Below, piece after piece: positions 49,951-58,946 of a stretch of 64,000 bases of DNA. The stretch covers positions 1-64,000 of the forward strand of contig JANNJM010000049.1 in NCBI GenBank assembly GCA_031395645.1. The letters are read 5' to 3'. Below the pieces are notes generated by a model. That model saw nothing but the letters and a program-made list of their open reading frames with translations. It was not told the DNA's origin and ran no database searches. The DNA is from SHZI01 sp031395645 (GTDB taxonomy: Bacteria > Pseudomonadota > Gammaproteobacteria > Steroidobacterales > GCA-2729495). The position numbers and the translations under genes were made by a program. Position 1 is the stretch's first letter; each line of letters starts with the position of its first letter.

Positions 49951-51357
49951 GTGCTGCCGGTCTTTGCGCTAGTCGGCCGCCCGAACGTCGGCAAGTCCAC
50001 GCTCTTCAATGCGCTCACCGGCACCCGAGACGCGCTGGTCGCCGACTTTTCCGGCCTCACCCGCGACCGCCTGTACGGGTACGCGACGCTGGCCGGGCAG
50101 CGGTCCATCGTCATCGATACCGGTGGCCTCATCAGCAGCAACGACAGCCTCCGCGCTCTGATCGATCGCCAGGTGGCCTACGCGGTTGGTGAAGCCGACG
50201 TCGTGGTCCTCGTGGTGGAAGCTGCTGGCGGACCATTGCCGGATGATCACGCCATCGTCGCGCGCATCCGCAAGGCGGGTAAGCGCGCCGTGCTGGCCAT
50301 CAACAAGTCGGAAGGCCGCGAGCCGCTGCAGCTTGGCGCTGCCTTCTACGAACTCGGCCTCGGTGAGCCCGTGCCGATCTCGGCATTGCAGGGCGACCGC
50401 CTCGCACTGCTGGCCACCCGGATCCTCGCTGAATTGCCGGACGGGTTGCCGGCAGCGGCCAGTGCCGACGAGCTTCCGGCGACTATAGGCACCCGGATCG
50501 CCGTGATTGGCAGGCCCAACGTGGGCAAGTCCACGCTGATCAATCGCTACCTCGGTGAAGAGCGGCTGCTCACCTCCGACGAGGCCGGGACTACCCGCGA
50601 CAGTATCCAGGTGCAGTTCAGCCATGACGGCCGGGACTACCTGCTGGTGGACACGGCCGGCATCCGCCGCAAGGCGCGCGTGGACGAGATGATCGAGCGC
50701 TTCAGCATCGTGAAGTCGCTGCAGGCCCTCGAAGAAGCCGACGCCGTGCTGGTGCTGCTGGACGCCCGGGCGAGCGTCACCGAGCAGGATGTTTCCCTGA
50801 TCGGGCTCGTGCTGGAGCGGGGCAGGGCCCTTGCGATCGGCATCAACAAGTGGGATCACCTGCCGACCGACCAGCGCGAGACGGTGCGCAGTGACCTGGA
50901 ACGGCGGCTGCCGTTTCTCGATTTCGCGGATATCCACTACATCTCGGCGCTCCATGGCACGGCAATCTACGATCTGCTGGATAGCGGGCAGCGCGCGGCG
51001 GACGCGGCACTGCGCGATCTGCCGACGCCGGATCTCAATCGGGTGCTGAAGGAGGCAATCCAGGCCTATCCCACGCCGTTCGCGCACCGCAGTCGCATCA
51101 AGCTGACCTACGCCCACCAGGGCGGGCGCCGCCCGCCGCTGATCATCATTCACGGCAACCAGACGGGCGCCCTGCCGGAAAGCTACCGTCGCTACCTGAT
51201 CGGCTGCTTCCGTAAGGTCTTCCGCCTGCGCGGTACGCCGATCCGTATCGAGCTGCGCACCGGGAAAAACCCGTTCGCCGGCCGGCGTAACAAACTCACG
51301 CCGCGCCAGGTGAAGCGGCGGGAGCGGGTCCGGACGCGGGGCAAGCAGCACAACTGA
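49951..51357 (+). CDS. der: Ribosome-associated GTPase Der
   Basis: Der (EngA) is a double-GTPase needed for 50S subunit assembly. The 468-residue protein contains two complete G domains: VGRPNVGKSTLFNALTGTRD with DTGGLISS and INKSEG, and IGRPNVGKSTLINRYLGEER with DTAGIRRKARV and INKWDHL. The C-terminal KH-like domain (SRIKLTYAHQGGRRPPLIII, HGNQTGALPESYRRYLIGCF, GTPIRIELRTGKNPF) is intact with a basic tail. It starts with GTG at 49951, 12 bases after bamB, and ends the long run. Confidence 0.97.
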   Translation: MLPVFALVGRPNVGKSTLFNALTGTRDALVADFSGLTRDRLYGYATLAGQRSIVIDTGGLISSNDSLRALIDRQVAYAVGEADVVVLVVEAAGGPLPDDHAIVARIRKAGKRAVLAINKSEGREPLQLGAAFYELGLGEPVPISALQGDRLALLATRILAELPDGLPAAASADELPATIGTRIAVIGRPNVGKSTLINRYLGEERLLTSDEAGTTRDSIQVQFSHDGRDYLLVDTAGIRRKARVDEMIERFSIVKSLQALEEADAVLVLLDARASVTEQDVSLIGLVLERGRALAIGINKWDHLPTDQRETVRSDLERRLPFLDFADIHYISALHGTAIYDLLDSGQRAADAALRDLPTPDLNRVLKEAIQAYPTPFAHRSRIKLTYAHQGGRRPPLIIIHGNQTGALPESYRRYLIGCFRKVFRLRGTPIRIELRTGKNPFAGRRNKLTPRQVKRRERVRTRGKQHN

Positions 51358-51442
51358 ACCATATCCATATAACAAATTAATGGCCTTCTGGCCCGCTCTG
51401 CCCTCGGCGATGCGGGCATAGTTGCCGCATAATTCCTGCCCT

Positions 51443-52537
51443 ATGACGGCAGCACGCCAGTTCTTCCAGTTTCCCGGGCGGTTCGACATGCTCCGGGGCG
51501 GACATCTGGACCGGCCAGTCGTCGCCTACGAGACCTGGGGGCAGCTCAACGCCGGCCGCGATAACGCCATACTTATTTTTACCGGCATGTCGCCATCGGC
51601 GCATGCCACGTCTTCGGCCGAAGATCCGTCGCCAGGCTGGTGGGAGGAAATCGTCGGCCCGTCACGACCGATCGACACCCGGCGCTTCTTCGTGATCTGC
51701 ATCAATTCCCTGGGGAGCTGCTTTGGGTCCACAGGCCCGGCGTCGAATAACCCGGCGACCGGCCAGCGCTACGGCGTTTCCTTCCCCGTGCTCAGCCTTG
51801 AAGACGTCGCCAATGCGGGCAAGGCCGTCGTCGACCAGTTTGGCATCGAGCGCCTGCACAGCGTCGTCGGGCCGTCCATGGGCGGCATGACCACGCTCGC
51901 GTTTGCCATCCAGCATCCCGGGATGGTCCGCAACCTGGTGCTGCTGTCGACGGCGGCCCGCGCACTGCCGTTCTCCATCGCAGTACGTTCCCTGCAGCGG
52001 GAGATGATTCGTCGTGACCCGGACTGGCAAGGCGGCAGCTACGGTGAAGGGGCGGGCCCGATCACTGGCATGCGGCTGGCCCGCAAACTGGGGATGATGA
52101 CCTATCGTTCAGCGCGGGAGTGGGAGCAGCGTTTCGGACGGGAGCGTGCGGCCGGGGAGCGGCAGACCGGCAATGCCTTCGCGCAGGACTTCGAGGTCGA
52201 AGCCTACCTGGAAGCTCACGCGCAGAAATTCCTGGGCCAGTTCGATGCCAATTCGTACCTGTACCTGTCCCGTGCGAGTGATCTCTTCGACGTGGCCGAG
52301 CACGGCGGTTCTGTAACCGCAGGCCTTGCCAGAGTGCGCGCCGAGCGCGTCCTCGTGATCGGAGTAGAGACCGACATCCTGTTTCCGATTGCCCAGCAGC
52401 GCGAACTGGCCGCCGGGCTCGATGCGCGGGGCCGCGAGGTGCATCTTGTCGAGCTGCCATCCATCCAGGGCCATGATTCCTTCCTGGTGGACATGGACCG
52501 CTTTCGGCCGGTGCTCGCGTCGTTCTTCGGGACGTAG
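51443..52537 (+). CDS. metX: Homoserine O-acyltransferase (MetX family)
   Basis: An alpha/beta-hydrolase that acylates homoserine at the first committed step of methionine synthesis. I take the ATG at 51443 (364 residues); a TTG seven codons upstream is less likely. Motifs: VVAYETWGQLNAGRDNAILI, RRFFVICINSLGSCFGSTGP, the nucleophile elbow VVGPSMGGMTTLAFAIQHPG, and the Asp and His of ETDILFPIAQQRELA and IQGHDSFLVDMDRF. In gammaproteobacteria MetX may use succinyl-CoA rather than acetyl-CoA, and some relatives act on serine, so the acyl donor and acceptor are not fixed. The TAG stop belongs to a REP head. Confidence 0.9.
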   Translation: MTAARQFFQFPGRFDMLRGGHLDRPVVAYETWGQLNAGRDNAILIFTGMSPSAHATSSAEDPSPGWWEEIVGPSRPIDTRRFFVICINSLGSCFGSTGPASNNPATGQRYGVSFPVLSLEDVANAGKAVVDQFGIERLHSVVGPSMGGMTTLAFAIQHPGMVRNLVLLSTAARALPFSIAVRSLQREMIRRDPDWQGGSYGEGAGPITGMRLARKLGMMTYRSAREWEQRFGRERAAGERQTGNAFAQDFEVEAYLEAHAQKFLGQFDANSYLYLSRASDLFDVAEHGGSVTAGLARVRAERVLVIGVETDILFPIAQQRELAAGLDARGREVHLVELPSIQGHDSFLVDMDRFRPVLASFFGT

Positions 52538-52555
52538 GAGCGCCTTCAGGCGCGA
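52534..52555. repeat. Single REP at the metX stop codon
   Basis: One forward REP (GTAGGAGCGCCTTCAGGCGC, then GA) begins with GTAG whose TAG (52535-52537) terminates metX. It has no reverse partner. A different repeat hairpin follows after 15 bases. Confidence 0.9.
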
Positions 52556-52570
52556 AGAAATGGGGGCAGC

Positions 52571-52630
52571 GAAGAAATGGGGACATGCCTGATTTCCGAC
52601 GAGGGAAATTAGGCATGTCCCCATTTCTTC
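52571..52630. repeat. Large inverted repeat (27-base arms) between metX and xseA
   Basis: The left arm (52571-52597, beginning GAAGAAATGGGGACATGCCT) and right arm (52604-52630) are complementary at 26 of 27 positions with a six-base loop GACGAG. A partial copy of the left end (GAAGAAATGGGG) lies just upstream at 52554-52565. A single related copy occurs at 25144-25162. Repeats with a GGGGACATGCC core are, to my knowledge, often found near RAYT-type transposases. The xseA stop (TAG on the minus strand, 52630-52632) adjoins the arm. It may serve as a bidirectional terminator or stabiliser despite lacking a T-tract. Confidence 0.88.
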
Positions 52631-54000
52631 TACCGCACCGTTGCCTTGATCAGTCCGTCGGCGACCCGCGCGGTGATCGCATCGCCGGGTTGCACCTGCG
52701 TGTGGCCGCGGACGACATTGCCGCCGGCGTCCTGCACGATGGCGTAGCCGCGCTCCAGAGTGCGCAGCGGGCTCACGGTGTGCAGCCGGCCGCTCAGCAC
52801 GGCCATCTGTGTGCCCGGAATGGTCAGTCGCGCACGCGTCGCCGACGCCAGGCGCCGTCGCGCACCAGCAACGCGTTCGGCGGTCATACGCACCCGTACG
52901 CCGGGTGACCCGCCCTTAAGCCGCGCCACGGCGCTGCGGACCCGCAGGTGATCCAGCGTAAGCCGATTGCGTAATGCTGTACCGAGCTGCCCGCGCAACT
53001 CGTCCAGCCGCTGGACGTTCTGGCGGAGCATGAAGCCGGGATGACAACGGGTGAGGCGGGCCGTTGCCGTGCGCAGGGTGAGGCGGCTCCCGTCCAGGCT
53101 GCGCCGCGCCGACAGCACAAGTCGCCGTTCCAGCGCTTCGAGCCGTCGCAACCAGTCCCGACTGTCGGGCACCGCCAGCTCGGCCGCGCCCGAGGGTGTT
53201 GGCGCCCGCACGTCGGCCACCAGGTCCGCGATGGTGAAATCAACCTCGTGGCCGATACCAGCGATCAGTGGAATCGGGCAGGCGGCAATTGCGCGCGCGA
53301 CGATCTCTTCATTGAATGCCCAGAGGTCCTCCAGGGAGCCACCGCCACGGGCGAGGATGAGCACGTCGCACTCGGCGCGCGCGGCTGCCGTCGCCAGTGC
53401 CCGCACGATGTCGAACTTCGCCTGCTCGCCCTGCACCTGCACGGGATAAACCACGACCGGAATGGCCGGGAAGCGGCGCTTCAGGATGTGCAGGATGTCC
53501 CGGATAGCGGCGCCCGTGGGTGAGGTAACGACACCAATCTGCCGGGGCAGGCGCGGCAGGTGCTGCTTGCGCGACTCGTCGAACAGGCCCTCAGCGGCGA
53601 GTGTGCGCTTCAGTTCCTCCAGGCGCCGCCGCAGCAGGCCTTCACCCGCAGGCTCGAGGTGCTCGACGATCAGCTGGTAGTCGCCACGCGGCTCGTAAAT
53701 GCTCACCCGGCCACGCACCAGCACCTGCTGGCCGTTGGCGGCGGCGACCTCGGTGCGCCCGCCGCGGCTGCGGAACAGCGCGCAGCGAATCTGTGCCTTG
53801 TCGTCCTTCAGCGAGAAATACAGGTGGCCCGAGGCCGGGCGCGCCAGGTTGGAAATCTCGCCTTCGACCCACATCACGGGCAGGTCCTGCTCCAGCAGCT
53901 GCCGGGCCAGCCGGTTGAGCTGGGATACGGAGTAGACCTGCCTGGCGGCCGGGGTCTTGCCGTCATGGGTTGTCGTGTCGGGGGTCCGGGCCATCGCCAC
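52630..54000 (-). CDS. xseA: Exodeoxyribonuclease VII large subunit
   Basis: XseA is the catalytic subunit of exonuclease VII, which degrades single-stranded DNA in both directions. The 456-residue protein has the N-terminal OB fold (YSVSQLNRLARQLLEQDLPV, GEISNLARPASGHLYFSLKD, QIRCALFR), the catalytic domain (LPRQIGVVTSPTGAAIRDIL, VDVLILARGGGSLEDLWAFN, GIGHEVDFTIADLVADVRAP) and a helical coiled-coil C-terminus (TLERGYAIVQDAGG). Starts at 54000 or 53994 are both possible. It is divergent from guaB by 41 bases. The small subunit xseB is not in the window. Confidence 0.96.
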   Translation of the reverse strand: MAMARTPDTTTHDGKTPAARQVYSVSQLNRLARQLLEQDLPVMWVEGEISNLARPASGHLYFSLKDDKAQIRCALFRSRGGRTEVAAANGQQVLVRGRVSIYEPRGDYQLIVEHLEPAGEGLLRRRLEELKRTLAAEGLFDESRKQHLPRLPRQIGVVTSPTGAAIRDILHILKRRFPAIPVVVYPVQVQGEQAKFDIVRALATAAARAECDVLILARGGGSLEDLWAFNEEIVARAIAACPIPLIAGIGHEVDFTIADLVADVRAPTPSGAAELAVPDSRDWLRRLEALERRLVLSARRSLDGSRLTLRTATARLTRCHPGFMLRQNVQRLDELRGQLGTALRNRLTLDHLRVRSAVARLKGGSPGVRVRMTAERVAGARRRLASATRARLTIPGTQMAVLSGRLHTVSPLRTLERGYAIVQDAGGNVVRGHTQVQPGDAITARVADGLIKATVR

Positions 54001-54041
54001 AGTTTACGTGTCCGGGCCGGCCGCGTACCATGAGGCGTCTT

Positions 54042-55511
54042 ATGCGGATCACCCAAGACGCTCTCACCTTCGACGACGTTCTCCTGAAGCCGGCGTACTC
54101 GGAGATCCTTCCCCGGGAAGTCAGCCTGCAGACGCGGGTCACCCGCCACATCACGCTGAACATCCCGATTCTCTCGGCCGCCATGGACACGGTGACCGAA
54201 GCGCGTCTCGCGATCGTGCTCGCCCAGGAAGGCGGCATGGGCATCATCCACAAGAACATGAGCCCCGCTGACCAGGCGCGCCAGGTGGCCCAGGTCAAGA
54301 AGTACGAGAGCGGCATCGTCAACGATCCGATCACGGTCAGCCCCGACCAGACCATCCGTGAAGTGCTGGCCATCACCCACGCCCACAATATTTCCGGCAT
54401 GCCCGTGGTGGACAAGGGCCGCACGGTCGGCATCGTCACGAACCGTGATCTCCGCTTTGAGACCCGCCTCGATGCGCCCGTCTCGTCGGTGATGACACCG
54501 CAGAGCCGTCTCGTGACAGTTCGCGAGGGGGCCGACAAGAAAGAGGTTCTGGAGTTGCTGCACAAACACCGCATTGAAAAGGTGCTGGTGGTAGCCGAGA
54601 ACTTTCAGCTGCGGGGCATGATCACCGCCAAGGACTTCCAGAAAGCCAAGGACTATCCCTACGCCTGCAAGGACGGCCGGGGGGCGCTGCGCGTCGGCGC
54701 CGCCGTCGGTACCGGTGGCGATACCGGCGAGCGGGTGAAGGTACTGGTGGAGGCGGGCGTTGATCTGCTGATCGTCGACACCGCCCACGGGCACTCCAGA
54801 GGCGTGCTTGACCGGATCAGTGCGATCAAGAAGGAATACCCCAATCTGCAGGTGGTGGGTGGCAACATTGTCACCGCCGAGGGTGCCAGGGCCCTGGTTG
54901 CGGCCGGGGCGGATGGCGTCAAGGTGGGCGTGGGGCCTGGCTCCATCTGCACTACGCGCATCGTGGCCGGCGTCGGCGTGCCGCAGATCACCGCCGTGGC
55001 CGACGTGGCGGCGGCGCTGGAGGGCACCGGCGTGCCCCTGATCGCCGACGGCGGCATCCGCTACTCCGGCGACTTCGCCAAGGCGATTGCGGCTGGGGCC
55101 CATTGCACGATGATCGGTGGGCTCTTCGCCGGCACTGAAGAAGCGCCGGGTGAGGTCGAGTTGTACCAGGGCCGTTCCTACAAATCCTACCGGGGCATGG
55201 GTTCGCTGGGGGCGATGGCCCAGCGCCACGGCTCCTCCGACCGCTACTTCCAGGACTCCTCCTCGGAAATCGAGAAGCTCGTGCCAGAAGGCATCGAGGG
55301 GCGAGTGCCCTACAAAGGCAGCCTGACGACGATCGTCACGCAACTGGTCGGCGGACTGCGCGCCGCGATGGGCTACACCGGCTGCGGCAGCATCGACGAG
55401 ATGCGTACCAAGCCAGATTTCGTGCGCATCACCGGCGCCGGCATGCGCGAGAGCCACGTCCACGACGTGACGATGACCAAGGAACCGCCCAATTACCGGA
55501 CGGAGACGTGA
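54042..55511 (+). CDS. guaB: Inosine-5'-monophosphate dehydrogenase
   Basis: GuaB oxidises IMP to XMP, the committed step to guanine nucleotides. From ATG 54042 it has 489 residues, matching the family; an ATG four codons earlier is possible. The barrel is interrupted by two CBS domains (about residues 95-205, SPDQTIREVLAITHAHNISG, SSVMTPQSRLVTVREGADKK). The active-site loop with the catalytic Cys is VGPGSICTTRIVAGVGVPQI, and the IMP site LIADGGIRYSGDFAKAIAAG and MGSLGAMAQRHGSSDRYFQD are intact. It overlaps guaA by four bases (GTGA). Confidence 0.98.
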   Translation: MRITQDALTFDDVLLKPAYSEILPREVSLQTRVTRHITLNIPILSAAMDTVTEARLAIVLAQEGGMGIIHKNMSPADQARQVAQVKKYESGIVNDPITVSPDQTIREVLAITHAHNISGMPVVDKGRTVGIVTNRDLRFETRLDAPVSSVMTPQSRLVTVREGADKKEVLELLHKHRIEKVLVVAENFQLRGMITAKDFQKAKDYPYACKDGRGALRVGAAVGTGGDTGERVKVLVEAGVDLLIVDTAHGHSRGVLDRISAIKKEYPNLQVVGGNIVTAEGARALVAAGADGVKVGVGPGSICTTRIVAGVGVPQITAVADVAAALEGTGVPLIADGGIRYSGDFAKAIAAGAHCTMIGGLFAGTEEAPGEVELYQGRSYKSYRGMGSLGAMAQRHGSSDRYFQDSSSEIEKLVPEGIEGRVPYKGSLTTIVTQLVGGLRAAMGYTGCGSIDEMRTKPDFVRITGAGMRESHVHDVTMTKEPPNYRTET

Positions 55512-57094
55512 CTGCCCCGGCAACTGATTCAGGGCCGTTTTTCAGCCGCGTCCTGATTCTCGACTTCGGCTCCCAGTACACCCAGCTCATTGCGCGTCGC
55601 GTCCGCGAGGCGGGTGTCTACAGCGAGATCCTGCCGTGGGACGCCGCACCCGCTGATATCCGCGCGTTTGCACCGGCCGGGGTGATCCTCTCGGGCGGAC
55701 CGGAGTCCGTCATTTCCGGTGCGACCTTCAGTGACGTTACTCCCAGCATTCCGCCACTCGTCTTCGAGCTCGGCATACCGGTGCTCGGCATCTGCTACGG
55801 CATGCAGGCCATGGCGGCCCAGCTGGGCGGCGAGGTTGAGAGCTCGGCGCACCGTGAGTTTGGCCTGGCCACCATCCGGTCCGCCGAGCCGTGCAGGCTG
55901 CTGGATGGGCTGATCACCGGCGCGACGAACGTGTGGATGAGCCACGGCGACCGGGTGCGTCGCCTGCCAGCAGGCTTCAAGCCGATTGCGAGTTCGGCAA
56001 ATGCACCACTCGCCGGCATGGCTGACGAGACCCGCCGGTTCTACGCGCTGCAGTTCCACCCGGAAGTGACCCACACCGAGCGCGGTCAGCAGATCATAGA
56101 GCGCTTCGTCCGCGAGATCTGTGGCTGCCCGGACACCTGGCGCTCGGGCAACATCATCGCGCGGGAGATCAAGCTGGTTCGTGCCAAGGTTGGCCGGGAC
56201 AAGGTCCTGCTGGGCCTTTCCGGTGGCGTCGATTCCTCCGTGGTCGCGGCGCTGCTGCACGAGGCGCTCGGCGCCCAATTGATCTGCGTCTTCGTGGACA
56301 CCGGTCTCCTCCGCCTCCACGAGGGCGACCAGGTGATGGCGATTTTTGCCGAGCACCTCGGCGTGACGGTAATCCGTGTCAATGCCGAGGAGCGCTTCCT
56401 GGCAGCACTCGCGGGCGTCGCCGATCCCGAGGCCAAACGCAAGATCATCGGCCGCCTGTTCATCGAGATCTTCGACGAGGAGGCGAGCAGGCTTTCCGAC
56501 GTGAAGTGGCTGGCCCAGGGCACGATCTACCCTGACGTTATCGAGTCGGCAGGCACGAAGACCGGCAAGGCCCACGTCATCAAGTCGCACCACAACGTGG
56601 GGGGGCTGCCGGAGAACATGAAATTGAAGCTCGTGGAACCCATCCGCGAGCTGTTCAAGGACGAGGTCCGCCGGATCGGCGTCGAGCTCGGCCTGCCCCG
56701 GGAGATGGTCTACCGCCACCCGTTCCCCGGTCCCGGCCTTGGCGTCCGGATTCTGGGCGAAGTGCAGCGCGAATACGCCGACCTGCTGCGCCAGGCCGAT
56801 CACATCTTCATCGAGGAGCTGCGGCGGGCCGATCTCTACGACAAGGTGAGCCAGGCCTTCGCGGTGTTCCTGCCCGTGCGTTCCGTGGGCGTGATGGGCG
56901 ACGGGCGACGCTACGACTGGGTCATTGCGCTCCGTGCCGTCGAGACCATCGACTTCATGACGGCCCGCTGGGCGCATCTGCCCTACGATTTTCTCGATCT
57001 GGTTTCGCGGCGGATAATTAATGAGACCGCCGGGATCTCACGGGTGACTTACGATATTTCGGGAAAGCCGCCGGCAACCATCGAGTGGGAATAG
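55508..57094 (+). CDS. guaA: GMP synthase (glutamine-hydrolysing)
   Basis: GuaA aminates XMP to GMP. The 528-residue protein starts with GTG at 55508, overlapping the guaB stop. The glutaminase domain has the nucleophile in VLGICYGMQAMAAQLGG and the His-Glu pair in LQFHPEVTHTERG. The ATP pyrophosphatase P-loop is LGLSGGVDSSVVAALLHEAL. The dimerisation domain (GLPREMVYRHPFPGPGLGVR, ITYDISGKPPATIEWE-type end) is complete. The guaBA operon order is standard. Confidence 0.98.
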   Translation: MTAPATDSGPFFSRVLILDFGSQYTQLIARRVREAGVYSEILPWDAAPADIRAFAPAGVILSGGPESVISGATFSDVTPSIPPLVFELGIPVLGICYGMQAMAAQLGGEVESSAHREFGLATIRSAEPCRLLDGLITGATNVWMSHGDRVRRLPAGFKPIASSANAPLAGMADETRRFYALQFHPEVTHTERGQQIIERFVREICGCPDTWRSGNIIAREIKLVRAKVGRDKVLLGLSGGVDSSVVAALLHEALGAQLICVFVDTGLLRLHEGDQVMAIFAEHLGVTVIRVNAEERFLAALAGVADPEAKRKIIGRLFIEIFDEEASRLSDVKWLAQGTIYPDVIESAGTKTGKAHVIKSHHNVGGLPENMKLKLVEPIRELFKDEVRRIGVELGLPREMVYRHPFPGPGLGVRILGEVQREYADLLRQADHIFIEELRRADLYDKVSQAFAVFLPVRSVGVMGDGRRYDWVIALRAVETIDFMTARWAHLPYDFLDLVSRRIINETAGISRVTYDISGKPPATIEWE

Positions 57095-57099
57095 CCCAA

Positions 57100-57144
57100 A
57101 TCATACGCAAAATTCTTGGTTTTCTGTCGAGTTATGCATATGAT
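57100..57144 (+). promoter_or_regulatory. Promoter and inverted-repeat operator of the AbiE module
   Basis: TTGGTT (57116-57121) and TATGAT (57139-57144) spaced 17 bases form a promoter. Half-sites ATCATACGCA (57100-57109) and TGCATATGAT (57135-57144) are inverted with one mismatch and flank or cover it, as expected for AbiEi autoregulation. The predicted transcription start (about 57151) falls on the ATG at 57150, and no Shine-Dalgarno is present, so the mRNA may be leaderless. Confidence 0.7.
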
Positions 57145-57149
57145 CAGGC

Positions 57150-57968
57150 ATGGCCTCCCTAGACCAATATCTCGACCAGCTGCTTGGTCGCGGCCGCAGC
57201 TACTTCTCCCGGGAAGAGGCGCGCGCTGCGCTCGACACTTCCCAGGCTGCCTTGGCGGCGGCTGTAACGAGACTGATCAAGAAGCACCAGCTGGCAAATC
57301 CCCGCCACGGTTTCTATCTCATCCTGCGTCCCGAAGACCGGATTGCCGGTGCGCCGGATCCCGCCCGGTGGATCGACCCGCTGATGAAGCATCTGCAACT
57401 CGATTACCGCATCTCCCTGCTTCGGGCGGCGGCATTTCACGGTGCATCCCATCAGGCGGCGATGGTTTTCCAAGTGGTTGTCCCCCGGCAGCAGCGTGAT
57501 TTCGAGATCGGGCGCCACCGTCTTCAATTCCTCTACCAGACGCCCCAGTCGTTCGCGCGGGTAAACCAGCCTAACCGACTCGACCAGCTGAAGAGCGAGA
57601 CCGGTTTCGCCCGGGTGGCCGGTGTCGAACTCACGTTGCTGGACTGCGCCCGATACTTTCGCAAGGCCGGTGGGATCAGCGGCGTAGCGCAGATCGCCAG
57701 GGATATCGGGGTCAAGGCAGCGCCCCGCACGTTGGCGCTGGCCGCCGCGGACTACGAGAACTCGGCTGTGCGTCGGCTCGGCTATCTGCTGGAGCTGGCG
57801 GGTCATGAGCGCCAGGCTGAGGCGCTGGTTTCCTTCGCCAGGAGGGCCAAGACGACAGTGCCGTTGAACCCGTCCGCGAAGCCGCTGATCAGATCGCTTG
57901 TTGGGCTTCAGGAAAAAAATCGCCGCTGGAAGCTGGTGATAAATGAACCTGTGGAATTCGACGCGTGA
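57150..57968 (+). CDS. abiEi: AbiEi-type antitoxin
   Basis: The antitoxin/repressor of the type IV AbiE system, known for abortive phage infection. The 272-residue protein has an N-terminal winged-helix part (MASLDQYLDQLLGRGRSYFS, REEARAALDTSQAALAAAVT, RLIKKHQLANPRHGFYLIL) and the AbiEi C-terminal antitoxin domain (WIDPLMKHLQLDYRISLLRA, VAGVELTLLDCARYF). It overlaps the toxin gene by four bases. A palindromic operator precedes it. Similarity to the AbiEi/type IV antitoxin group is clear; phage protection by this copy is inference. Confidence 0.92.
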   Translation: MASLDQYLDQLLGRGRSYFSREEARAALDTSQAALAAAVTRLIKKHQLANPRHGFYLILRPEDRIAGAPDPARWIDPLMKHLQLDYRISLLRAAAFHGASHQAAMVFQVVVPRQQRDFEIGRHRLQFLYQTPQSFARVNQPNRLDQLKSETGFARVAGVELTLLDCARYFRKAGGISGVAQIARDIGVKAAPRTLALAAADYENSAVRRLGYLLELAGHERQAEALVSFARRAKTTVPLNPSAKPLIRSLVGLQEKNRRWKLVINEPVEFDA

Positions 57969-58834
57969 TTCCCGGCGCCTACATCCAGGCCTGGAGTTCA
58001 ACGGCGCCCTGGCCCACTTTGCGACAGGTGGAGCAGGACCTGATCATCTGCCGCGCGCTGTGTGACCTCTTTAATGCGCCGGCCCTGAAAGGCAAGGTTT
58101 CCTTCCGCGGGGGTACTGCAATCCACAAGCTCTTGTTCAAACAGCCATTACGCTATTCCGAAGACATCGATCTCGTGCAGGTCCAGGCGGAGCCCATCGG
58201 CGCCACCGTGGATGCAATACGCGCTGCCTTGTCGTGGTTGGGAAAGTGCCGCACGGAGCGGGCGGAGCACTCGATGCATCTGGTGTTTCGGTTCACGCCT
58301 GAGGGCGAGGTGGAGTCGCCCTTGAAGCTTAAGGTCCAGATCAACACGCGCGAACACGCCGGCTTGTTCGCTATCAAGCCGTATCCGTTTGCGGTGGAAA
58401 GTGACTGGTATCGAAGCAGAGCCGAAATCGCTTCCTTCGAGCCCGAAGAGATCTTCGGGACCAAGCTGCGTGCGCTCCTGCAGCGACGCAAGAATCGCGA
58501 CCTGTTCGATCTGCATCACGGCCTCAACGAGCTGCAACTGGACCCGGACAAAGTGGTCGCCTGCTTCAATCACTATCTGGCGCTCGAAGGCGCACCCATC
58601 TACCGGGCCATGGCCGAGCAGCGGATGCTGGAAAAGCTTACCAACAGCCTCACCGAGGACATCGCGCCGCTGCTTCCGGCGGGTGTCAGGTTCGATACTG
58701 GGGAGGCCGTTAAGGCTTTCGAGCAGGTCTGGACGGAACTGATTGCCCGAATTTCGGGCGAGCCGTGGAAGGGAAGGGACACGGCGGTCGAGGAGTTGCG
58801 CGGGACGCGATATCCGGGCCTTCTGATGCGCTAA
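57965..58834 (+). CDS. abiEii: AbiEii-type nucleotidyltransferase toxin
   Basis: A 289-residue toxin with a DNA-polymerase-beta-like nucleotidyltransferase fold; family members add nucleotides to RNAs such as tRNA acceptor ends. Motif I is VSFRGGTAIHKLLF with RYSEDIDLVQVQ (the catalytic Asp pair). Motifs III/IV are EIFGTKLRALLQRRKNRDLF and DLHHGL, with the conserved Lys and Arg-Asp. It starts with GTG overlapping the antitoxin stop. The C-terminal helical part is full length, so the toxin should be active. Confidence 0.93.
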   Translation: MIPGAYIQAWSSTAPWPTLRQVEQDLIICRALCDLFNAPALKGKVSFRGGTAIHKLLFKQPLRYSEDIDLVQVQAEPIGATVDAIRAALSWLGKCRTERAEHSMHLVFRFTPEGEVESPLKLKVQINTREHAGLFAIKPYPFAVESDWYRSRAEIASFEPEEIFGTKLRALLQRRKNRDLFDLHHGLNELQLDPDKVVACFNHYLALEGAPIYRAMAEQRMLEKLTNSLTEDIAPLLPAGVRFDTGEAVKAFEQVWTELIARISGEPWKGRDTAVEELRGTRYPGLLMR

Positions 58835-58946
58835 GCCAACGTGGTCCACCGACGGTAAAAACGACGGTAATCGCCATGACGAGGATCAGGAAATCCATAA
58901 ACCACGCGCGCTCCCGGCCCTCGGAAACAAACGAGTGGGAATAGAG

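Noticed and set aside
49969..51489. 506-codon open frame antisense to der
   Set aside because: Der is complete on the plus strand and the antisense translation has no family features.
53874..55523. 549-codon open frame antisense to guaB and into xseA
   Set aside because: Both real genes match their families over full length; this frame is a codon-bias shadow.
58835..58946. Small hydrophobic open frame and a CGACGGTAA direct repeat between abiEii and the NTF2-like gene
   Set aside because: The frame lacks a ribosome binding site and overlaps abiEii in antisense; the repeat has only two copies and no context.
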